NCBI GenBank assembly: GCA_021826485.1
Contig: JAKAZX010000004.1
Span: 1-28,483 of the forward strand
Origin: Pseudomonadota bacterium
GTDB lineage: Bacteria; Pseudomonadota; Alphaproteobacteria; Acetobacterales; Acetobacteraceae
Direction: 5' to 3'
DNA: 28,483 bases
Each line of letters opens with the position of its first letter. The stretch's first letter is position 1. The translations under genes were made by a program, and so were the position numbers. This document shows positions 22,371 to 28,483 of the stretch, in pieces. The notes beneath the pieces are model-generated. The model saw only the letters and a program-made list of their open reading frames with translations, made no database searches and had not been told where the DNA came from.

Positions 22371-22471
22371 GCCCACTCTCCGCCGGCCCGCCGGCTATAA
22401 TCGGTCGGGCGGCGGTTCGTTCCGCGCCGCCGCGTCGGCTCGCGCGGTTGTGCGGCCCGGCGGTTGTTCGC

Positions 22472-23995
22472 TTAGCTGGTGCGCGGTGCCGCCCGGGTGA
22501 CGATCACATTCCATGACGCCGGCTTCAGCCGCGCCGTGATGCGTTCGCCGGCGACCGCCACATCCGGGTTGGTGCGTGGCGCCACCGCATCGGGCGTCTG
22601 GCGCGTGTTCACCGTCTTGAGCTGCGGATGCTGCAATTCGCTGGCGAGCACCAGCGTGCGGTCGCTGCCGAGGCCGCGCAGTTCCGCCGTCAGTTCCAGC
22701 GGTTCGTTGAGGTGCCGGTTGAGCGCGAAAATGGCCGTGCTGCCATCCGCCGGATTGTCCACCACCGCGGTATGGAGATAGGGAATTTCCGGAAACGACT
22801 TCGCCGCATAGGCCGGGGAGGTGACACGCGCCTGCATCACCCGGCCATGCCCGAACCGCGCCGCCTGCGCGAAGGGATGGAAGATGGTCTGCCGCCAGGC
22901 GGCGCCGCCGGTCTCCGTCATGATCGGGCCGATCACGTTGACCAGTTGCGCCAGGCAGGCCGCCTTCACTCGGTCAGCGTTGTTGAGCAGCGTGATCAGC
23001 GCGCCGCCGACGATCAGCGCGTCCTCCATGTTGTAGACTTCCTCGATCAGCGGCGGCGCGACCGGCCAGCCCGGCTTGCGCATGTGCTCGATCTGGTGGG
23101 TGCGGTACCAGACATTCCATTCGTCGAACGACAGCATGATCCGCTTGTACGACCGCCGCTTGGCGGCGACCGCATCGCAGATCGCCACGACCTCCTTGAT
23201 GAAGGCGTCCATCAGCTCGATGACGCCGAAATACTCCCTGATCTCGTCGGCATCGTTGCGGAAATACGTGTGCAGCGAGATGAAGTCCACCTCGTCGAAG
23301 CAGTGGTCGAGCACCGCATATTCCCAGGCGCCGTAGGTCGCCATGTTGCGGTGGGAGGAGCCGCACGCGGCGAGCTGGATCGTCGGATCGGTCCAGCGCA
23401 TGACCTTCGCCGTCTCCAGCGCCGTGCGGCCGTATTCCTCGGCGGTCTTGTGGCAGATCTGCCAGGGGCCGTCCATTTCGTTGCCCAGGCACCAGAACTT
23501 GATGCCGTGCGGATCGGCCTGTCCGTGCGCGCGGCGCAGATCGGACATCGCCGAACCGCCGGCATGGTTGCAGTATTCCAGGAAGCGCCGCGCCTCCTCC
23601 GGCCCGCGGGTGCCAAGATTGACGCCGAACATCGGCTCCACGCCCGCCTTGCGGCACCAGTCCATGAATTCGTTGGTGCCGAAGGCGTTGGTCTCGGTGG
23701 AAAACCAGGCGAGGTCGCGGCGCACCGGCCGCTGTTCGCGGGGGCCCACGCCATCGTCCCAGTTGTAGCCGGACAGGAAGTTGCCGCCGGGATAGCGGAT
23801 GATGGTCGGCCCCAGCTCCCGCGTCAGCGCCATCACGTCACCGCGGAAGCCCTGCGCATCGGCGGTCGGGTGCCCCGGCTCGAAAATGCCGCCGTACACG
23901 CAGCGGCCCATGTGCTCGACGAAGGCGCCGAACACGCGCCGGTCCAGGTCCGACAGGACGAAATCCCGATCGACGACGATGCGTGCTGCTTGCAT
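22472..23995 (-). CDS. abfA: GH51 alpha-L-arabinofuranosidase
   Basis: This enzyme releases terminal L-arabinofuranose from arabino-oligosaccharides by a retaining mechanism. The 507-residue product has the (beta/alpha)8 domain with acid/base E173 in WCLGNEMDGPW and nucleophile E292 in LSFDEWNVW, plus the conserved RYPGGNFLSGYNWDDGVGP (67-85). A C-terminal beta-sandwich domain follows. No signal peptide is present, so it acts in the cytoplasm on imported sugars, in keeping with the ABC genes just upstream. ATG 23995 is the natural start; the AGGAG ten nt upstream is further away than usual. It is the last clear gene of the operon. Confidence 0.95.
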   Translation of the reverse strand: MQAARIVVDRDFVLSDLDRRVFGAFVEHMGRCVYGGIFEPGHPTADAQGFRGDVMALTRELGPTIIRYPGGNFLSGYNWDDGVGPREQRPVRRDLAWFSTETNAFGTNEFMDWCRKAGVEPMFGVNLGTRGPEEARRFLEYCNHAGGSAMSDLRRAHGQADPHGIKFWCLGNEMDGPWQICHKTAEEYGRTALETAKVMRWTDPTIQLAACGSSHRNMATYGAWEYAVLDHCFDEVDFISLHTYFRNDADEIREYFGVIELMDAFIKEVVAICDAVAAKRRSYKRIMLSFDEWNVWYRTHQIEHMRKPGWPVAPPLIEEVYNMEDALIVGGALITLLNNADRVKAACLAQLVNVIGPIMTETGGAAWRQTIFHPFAQAARFGHGRVMQARVTSPAYAAKSFPEIPYLHTAVVDNPADGSTAIFALNRHLNEPLELTAELRGLGSDRTLVLASELQHPQLKTVNTRQTPDAVAPRTNPDVAVAGERITARLKPASWNVIVTRAAPRTS

Positions 23996-24008
23996 GCGCT
24001 GCGTGCTC

Positions 24009-24839
24009 CTATCCCTTGATGCCGGCCGAAAGCGCGATCGCCTCGGTGACACGGCGCTGGAAGATCAGGTAGGCGAGGGCGACCGGCATCGCGGCCATGA
24101 CCGCGCCGGCCAGATTGCGGGCATACTGGACGCCAAAGGAATCGTGCACCTGCACGATGCCGACCGTGACCGTCATCGCGCGGTCGGTGCTGGCGACCAG
24201 GAAGGGCCAGAGAAACGCGTTCCACGCGCCGATGAAGGTGATGATGGCCAGCGCCGTGGTGACGCCCCAGTTCATCGGCAGGAACACCTGGGTGAACAGG
24301 CGCAGCTCGCTCGCCCCGTCCATCAGTGCCGCCTCGCGGAACTCGCGCGGGATGGAATCGAAGAACTGCTTGTAGACGATCACCACGACCGGCACGATCA
24401 GTTGCGGCAATACCACCCCGCCCCAGGAATTGATCAGGCCGAAGTCGTTCATCAGCACGAAATGCGTGACGATCAGCGCCTGCAGCGGCACCATGAAGCT
24501 GGCAAGGATCAGCCCGAACAGCAGCCGGCGCAGCGGGAAGCGCAGTTGCGAGATGGCATAGCCGCAGCCCGCGCTCATGCCGATCACGAGCACGGTCACG
24601 GCGCCGGCGGTGGCAAAGGAATTGAGGTACCAGCGGGCGATGTTGGTATTGGCGAGGACATAGGCATAGGCACCGAAGGTGAAGGTCTGCGGCCACAGAC
24701 GGATGCCCGGCGCCACCACCTCGTATTCCGGCTTCAGCGTCGTCACCACCGCCCAGTAGAGCGGGAACGCCCAGAGCCCGGCGGACAGCAGCGCCAGCAG
24801 CGTCAGCAACAGTTCGTCCGGGCGGCGCCACCGCGTCAT
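24009..24839 (-). CDS. ABC sugar transporter permease (MalG/UgpE type)
   Basis: This 276-residue inner-membrane protein has six predicted helices and the cytoplasmic EAA loop EAALMDGASELRLFTQVFLP, which contacts the ATPase. It carries the carbohydrate-uptake-1 family pattern (WAFPLYWAVVTTLKP at the start and PVALAYLIFQRRVTEAI at the end). Its ATG overlaps the upstream permease stop as ATGA, and abfA follows after 13 bp. Together with the binding protein and the other permease it should import an arabinose-containing oligosaccharide. Confidence 0.92.
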   Translation of the reverse strand: MTRWRRPDELLLTLLALLSAGLWAFPLYWAVVTTLKPEYEVVAPGIRLWPQTFTFGAYAYVLANTNIARWYLNSFATAGAVTVLVIGMSAGCGYAISQLRFPLRRLLFGLILASFMVPLQALIVTHFVLMNDFGLINSWGGVVLPQLIVPVVVIVYKQFFDSIPREFREAALMDGASELRLFTQVFLPMNWGVTTALAIITFIGAWNAFLWPFLVASTDRAMTVTVGIVQVHDSFGVQYARNLAGAVMAAMPVALAYLIFQRRVTEAIALSAGIKG

Positions 24840-25744
24840 GGCACGTCCCGCGTCCGCAGCACCTGGTATTGCAGCACCGAGAAGGCGACGATGATGGCGA
24901 ACAGGAACAACGCGACGGTGGCACCATAGCCGCCGTGATTGAGCACGAAGGCCTGGCGGTAGATGTACTGCACGACCACGTAGGTCGAGTTGAACGGGCC
25001 GCCCTGCGTCAGCAGATAGATCTGGTCGAAGATCTTGAGCTGCAGGATGAGCTGGATGGTGAGCACGAGCGCGGTGACCGGCCAGATCAGCGGCCAGGTG
25101 ATGTGGCGGAACTGCGCCATCCGCCCGGCGCCGTCCAGCGCCGCCGCGGCATAGTAGTCGGGCGGGATGTTGCGCAGCCCGGCGATGAACAGCAGCACGT
25201 TGAAGCCGTTGGTCCACCAGATGGTGACGAAGGCGACCATCGGCATCGCCCAGGCAGCGCTTTTGAACACCGCGACCCCTGATCCGCCGAACAGCCGCAG
25301 CAGCGGCTGCGCGATGCCGAATTGCAGGTCCAGCACCCATTGCCAGATCAGCGTGACCACCGTGACCGGCAGGATATAGGGCAGGAAGAAGCAGGCGAGC
25401 ACGATGCTGCGCAGCCAGCCGGACAGGCGCACGACCATCAGCGCAATGGCAAGGCCGAGCAGCGTGGTCGGCAGCACGGTGAGGGCGACGAAATAGACCG
25501 TGTGATAGACTGACTGGATGAACAGATGGTCGCGCAGCAGGCGCGCGTAGTTGGCCCAGCCCACCCATTTGCCGTCGCCGATCAGCGGGGCATTGGTGAA
25601 GCTGAGCTGGATCAGCTTCAACGTGGGATAGATGAACAGCACCAGATAGGCGATTGCGAAGGGCGCGACGAACGCGGCGGCCTGCAGCGCCTCCCGCCGG
25701 GCCGGCGCGCGACGGGCGCGCGCCGGGGACAGCGCTTCGGCCAC
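24836..25744 (-). CDS. ABC sugar transporter permease (MalF/UgpA type)
   Basis: This 302-residue inner-membrane protein has about six helices, an Arg/Ala-rich cytoplasmic N-terminus and the EAA-type loop AAAALDGAGRMAQFRHITWP. FDQIYLLTQGGPFNSTYVVV near residue 250 is typical of UgpA-like permeases. The GTG start at 25744 follows the binding-protein stop by one base, so the genes are coupled. It pairs with the next permease to form the channel. Confidence 0.92.
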   Translation of the reverse strand: MAEALSPARARRAPARREALQAAAFVAPFAIAYLVLFIYPTLKLIQLSFTNAPLIGDGKWVGWANYARLLRDHLFIQSVYHTVYFVALTVLPTTLLGLAIALMVVRLSGWLRSIVLACFFLPYILPVTVVTLIWQWVLDLQFGIAQPLLRLFGGSGVAVFKSAAWAMPMVAFVTIWWTNGFNVLLFIAGLRNIPPDYYAAAALDGAGRMAQFRHITWPLIWPVTALVLTIQLILQLKIFDQIYLLTQGGPFNSTYVVVQYIYRQAFVLNHGGYGATVALFLFAIIVAFSVLQYQVLRTRDVP

Positions 25745-25745
25745 G

Positions 25746-27038
25746 CTACTGCAGGTCCGACTCCAACTGGCTCTTCATCTGGCTGATCGCATCGGCCGCG
25801 CCCATCTGCCCGTTGATGGCGGGCTGGACGAAGTTGTTGCAGGCATCATAGACCGGCGAGGCAACGCCAGCGATCTTCGAGCGCGGATCGAACACCGCCG
25901 TCTTGGCGAGGGCGGCATAGGTCGCGTTCGGCTGCATGTCGCGGAACGCCGCACTCTCGGTGACCGGCCGGTACGCCGGGATATGACCGGCGGAGGCCCA
26001 CATGATGCTGTTGCGGTTCATCCAGGCGATCACCTTCATCACCGCGGCAACCTTCTCGGCCGGCACCGGATTGCCCTTGCGCGCCGGAATGGCGAAGGAA
26101 TGCGAATCGGCCCAGGTCGCTTGGTGGTCGAACAGCGTGGGGATCTGCACGGCACCCCAGGCGAAGCCGAGCTTGTGGTTCTTCGCCAGATCGACCATCG
26201 TCGGCACTTCCCAGACGCCGTTGATGTGCATCGCCGCCTTGCCGGAGGTGAACAGCGCGATCGAGGCAGGATAGTCGGTGTTCTTCGGCGCCCAGCCCTG
26301 CTTCACCCAGTCGGCAATCGCTTCCGTCGCCTTGACGGCCTTCTGTTCGTTGCTGCCGTCCAGCACCTTGTCGCCGTCCATCAGCGTGCCGCCCATCTGG
26401 TTGAGCAGCGTGTAGAAGATGCGCCAGTTGGTGGCGCCGCTGTTGTCGCCGGTGGCGAAGGAAACGCCGTACTGCGTGGCCCCGCCGGTCAGCTTCTGCA
26501 GCGCCGTGTTGAAATTGGCGATGCCGTCGAGCCCCTTCGGCAGTCCGGCGGCGTCCAGCAGGCCGGCTTTGCCCAGCACGTCCTTGTTGTAATAGAGAAT
26601 GATGGAGTGGATATCGAGCGGCACGCCATACAGCTTGCCGTCGACATGCGCCGCGTCCCAGTCGCTCGGGAAGTAGTCGTTGGCGGACAGGCCGACCGAG
26701 GCAAGGTCCTGGTCGGTGAACGGGCGCAGCACGCCGCTGGCGACGCCAAGCGGCATGCGCGAGAGATGGTAGGTCATCACGTCGGGGCCCTGGCCTACCG
26801 CGGCCGAGGTCTGCACCTTCGTGTAATAGGGCGTGCCCCATTCCAGCGTGGTCGCGTCGATCTGGATGTCCGGGCTTTCGGCGTTGAACTTGCCGATCAT
26901 CGCCTTCATGCGGATGCCGTCGCCGCCGCTCAGGAAATCCCACCAGACGACGTGGGTCTTGTCGGCGGCAAAGGCGCTTGCCGCGCAGGACATGACGAAC
27001 CCGGCGGCAATGGCCGCCAGCAGGCGCGTTGTGCGCAT
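25746..27038 (-). CDS. ABC sugar transporter periplasmic binding protein
   Basis: This 430-residue family 1 solute-binding protein has a signal peptide with probable cleavage after ASAFA (residue 24) and no lipobox cysteine at the site. The mature part starts VVWWDFLSGGDGIRMK and contains YYTKVQTSAAVGQGPDVMTY, LYGVPLDIHSIILYYNKD and ALFTSGKAAMHINGVWE, as in UgpB-like sugar binders. ATG 27038 has GGGAG seven nt upstream. It is first in a binding protein-permease-permease-abfA operon and diverges from the GntR regulator. Its ligand is probably an arabino-oligosaccharide, by context. Confidence 0.93.
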   Translation of the reverse strand: MRTTRLLAAIAAGFVMSCAASAFAADKTHVVWWDFLSGGDGIRMKAMIGKFNAESPDIQIDATTLEWGTPYYTKVQTSAAVGQGPDVMTYHLSRMPLGVASGVLRPFTDQDLASVGLSANDYFPSDWDAAHVDGKLYGVPLDIHSIILYYNKDVLGKAGLLDAAGLPKGLDGIANFNTALQKLTGGATQYGVSFATGDNSGATNWRIFYTLLNQMGGTLMDGDKVLDGSNEQKAVKATEAIADWVKQGWAPKNTDYPASIALFTSGKAAMHINGVWEVPTMVDLAKNHKLGFAWGAVQIPTLFDHQATWADSHSFAIPARKGNPVPAEKVAAVMKVIAWMNRNSIMWASAGHIPAYRPVTESAAFRDMQPNATYAALAKTAVFDPRSKIAGVASPVYDACNNFVQPAINGQMGAADAISQMKSQLESDLQ

Positions 27039-27121
27039 GGACGTGCTCCCTCCGTTGTTGCGGGATCGGCGCGTCGCCCGCCGGCCGGAAAGCGGCGCGC
27101 ATCCCCCTTCCTCTCCCAATG

Positions 27122-27135
27122 GTATTATCATATAC
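27122..27135. promoter_or_regulatory. Candidate GntR operator and promoter of the arabinoside operon
   Basis: GTAT-N6-ATAC is an inverted repeat of the size bound by FadR-type regulators. It is the only AT-rich spot in the 152-bp gap between the binding-protein and gntR genes. On the minus strand it contains GATAAT (a five-of-six -10), with TCGACA 15 bp upstream as a weak -35. An operator overlapping the -10 would suit repression. Confidence 0.4.
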
Positions 27136-27190
27136 TGCATCCGCTGTCGATCCCTGCCGGGCCGGCAGTTTCGGGGAACGGGCGCCGCAC

Positions 27191-27943
27191 ATGCTGGAGC
27201 GCGAGCCGATCGCGGTCGGCACGATGAGCGCGCAGGTCGAGCGTAGTCTCGGCCGGCGGATCGTGTCAGGTGAGTTTCGCCCCGGCGATGCGCTGCCGAT
27301 CGAAAGCGAGCTGTGCGAGATCTACGGTGTCAGCCGCACCACCATCCGCGAGGCGGTGAAGCGGCTGGCGGCCAAGCGGCTGGTGGACGTGTCGCCGAAG
27401 GTGGGGACGCGCGTGCTGCCCTTCGCGGAATGGAACCTGCTGGACCGTGACGTGCTGACGTGGCGGCTGAGCGCGCAGTTCGACAGCAAGATCGTCGAGG
27501 ACATCTTCGAGATGCGGCTGTGTTTCGAGCCGCGCGCCGCCTTCCTCGCCGCGCGCGACGGCACGGCGGAGGACCATGCCGAGATCGCGCGGCACTGCGC
27601 CGACCTGGTCGCCGCGAGCAGCGCCGCCCTGCCGCCCGGCGCCGGACCGGATGCCGAGCTGGAATTCCACCTCGCGGTGATCAACGCCTCGCGCAACGGG
27701 CTGTTCGTGACGATCGGCGCGGCGGTGAAATCGGCGCTGCGCGTCTCATCCGAGCTGCTGCAGCGGCAGGCGGCCCACCCGCGGGAGGATGCGGAACTGC
27801 ATGCAAGGGTGTCGGCGGCGATCCTGGCGCGGGCGCCGGACCGGGCGGCGACACGGATGGCGGAACTGCTGATCGCCTCGCGCGCCCGTCTGCGCCCGTT
27901 CGCAGTCGCGGCACCCCCGCCGGAGGGGCCGGCGGGTCAGTAG
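27191..27943 (+). CDS. GntR/FadR-family (FCD) transcriptional regulator
   Basis: This 250-residue regulator has an N-terminal winged helix (about 13-78, with RIVSGEFRPGDALPIESELC and YGVSRTTIREAVKRL) and a helical FCD effector domain (about 97-240) with histidines in EFHLAVINAS and ELHARVSAAIL suited to metal binding. ATG 27191 lacks a close ribosome site; a later ATG at 27221 would cut residues before the helix-turn-helix. It diverges from the arabinoside operon and is likely to control it in response to a sugar or sugar acid. The gene overlaps the convergent TadE-like gene by 7 bp. Confidence 0.9.
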   Translation: MLEREPIAVGTMSAQVERSLGRRIVSGEFRPGDALPIESELCEIYGVSRTTIREAVKRLAAKRLVDVSPKVGTRVLPFAEWNLLDRDVLTWRLSAQFDSKIVEDIFEMRLCFEPRAAFLAARDGTAEDHAEIARHCADLVAASSAALPPGAGPDAELEFHLAVINASRNGLFVTIGAAVKSALRVSSELLQRQAAHPREDAELHARVSAAILARAPDRAATRMAELLIASRARLRPFAVAAPPPEGPAGQ

Positions 27944-28350
27944 GTGACGGTGGTGCTACCGTTCAGCGTGGTGACCCCGAGCGTGGTCCAGGCCGGCAGG
28001 ACGAAGCTGAACGGGTATTGCGCGGCGACCGTCAGTTGCGTCTGGCCGGAGACCTTGGCGCTGGTCACGCTGATGCAAAGCTGCGCGGCATCGAGCAGCG
28101 GCACCGCGCCGGTGATGCTGGACGGCAGGGTGACGCCGCCGCCGGGGCAACTGCCGCCGGCCGACAGGCTGCCGACCACAGCGGCGCGCGCGGCGGCGGT
28201 CATCGCCGCATTCAGCGACTGCAGGACCGCGAAGTAGCGCCCGACATCGAAGATCGCGAGCAGCAGGAACAGGAACGCGCTGCCGATCAGCGCGAATTCG
28301 AGCGTGGTGTTGCCGCGCCGGCGGCGCCTACTGGTAGCGGATGACATCAC
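27937..28350 (-). CDS. TadE-like pilus assembly protein
   Basis: This 137-residue protein has a basic N-terminus (RRRRR), then NTTLEFALIGSAFLFLLLAIFDVGRY, the TadE/TadG-type hydrophobic helix with a conserved Glu-Phe, and a small periplasmic region with two cysteines (CPGG and QLCIS). Such minor pseudopilins work in tight-adherence (Flp) pilus assembly. The start is GTG 28350 or the adjacent ATG 28347. It overlaps the end of a second such gene upstream, so the two are co-transcribed. Confidence 0.85.
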   Translation of the reverse strand: MMSSATSRRRRRGNTTLEFALIGSAFLFLLLAIFDVGRYFAVLQSLNAAMTAAARAAVVGSLSAGGSCPGGGVTLPSSITGAVPLLDAAQLCISVTSAKVSGQTQLTVAAQYPFSFVLPAWTTLGVTTLNGSTTVTY

Positions 28351-28483
28351 TGGCCGCCGTGGAGCTGAGGGTGGTGAGCAGGTACGGCGAATAGGGCCGC
28401 GAGACGGAGAGCGTGACCAGCTTCTGCAGCCAACCGCTGGCGCAGGTGCAGCTCGACGCGGCTGTGCCGGCCCCCGAGGAGTC
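28328..28483 (-). CDS. TadE-like protein, C-terminal part (cut by window edge)
   Basis: The last 51 codons of a gene run in from the right edge and end in TAG (28330-28328), overlapping the next gene start by about 20 bp. The visible residues include CTCASGWLQKLVTLSVSRPYS and a C-terminal DVIRYQ. This resembles the periplasmic end of TadE/TadG-type proteins, with a repeated small-residue and Thr/Ser-rich composition like the neighbour. The N-terminus is outside the window, so the family call rests on context. Confidence 0.6.
   Translation of the reverse strand, partial: DSSGAGTAASSCTCASGWLQKLVTLSVSRPYSPYLLTTLSSTAASDVIRYQ

Noticed and set aside
22395..22400. TATAAT on the plus strand as a promoter
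   Set aside because: No plus-strand gene follows before the minus-strand abfA, and there is no -35 at the right distance.

Overview
The window reads as chromosome of a high-GC alphaproteobacterium, most likely order Rhodospirillales and probably Acetobacteraceae. The evidence is the block tsaD / hemC-hemD-mic60-hemY, a FYDLN-type zinc-ribbon protein, a class II-like aroA coupled to cmk, and a LysR gene divergent from a DUF1127 gene. I see no rRNA, tRNA, CRISPR array, insertion sequence or phage gene. Genes are packed tightly: many start codons overlap the upstream stop (GTGA or ATGA), and four convergent pairs overlap at their 3' ends.

Region 1 (52-8874) is housekeeping. rlmJ and tsaD run leftward. 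hemC-hemD-mic60-hemY run rightward from a 30-50 bp divergent gap and link tetrapyrrole synthesis with inner-membrane proteins. A CBS-domain protein and a FYDLN-type acidic zinc-ribbon protein follow on the minus strand. Then come aroA and cmk (shikimate pathway and pyrimidine nucleotide metabolism).

Region 2 (8843-14804) is a compact minus-strand run: proline iminopeptidase, a DUF4142 lipoprotein, an L-threonate dehydrogenase-like enzyme, an SMP-30 lactonase, uronate dehydrogenase and a SulP transporter. The last four genes overlap or nearly abut, apart from a 14-bp gap between lactonase and udh. They look like a sugar-acid oxidation operon (uronate to aldarolactone to aldarate) with its own transporter.

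Region 3 (14868-16423) holds a DUF423 membrane protein and a LysR regulator that diverges from a DUF1127 small protein across a repeat-rich operator.

Region 4 (16618-20804) is the most unusual part. It has a PAS hybrid histidine kinase with a receiver domain, a FIST sensor gene preceded by a 13-codon leader ORF that overlaps its start, and a GAF protein with a histidine-kinase-like C-terminus. That last protein lacks both the phospho-acceptor histidine and the glycine-rich ATP-lid motifs. FIST proteins next to kinases include the nitric-oxide/heme sensor NosP, so this may be a related module with a pseudokinase adaptor.

Region 5 (20801-27943) holds a membrane fatty-acid desaturase-like protein, a possible small membrane protein with a terminator, and an arabinoside utilisation cluster. 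The cluster contains a GH51 alpha-L-arabinofuranosidase, two ABC sugar permeases, a periplasmic binding protein and a divergent GntR/FadR-type regulator. It has no ATPase gene. The window ends in two TadE-like pilus assembly genes (27937-28483), the second cut by the window edge.
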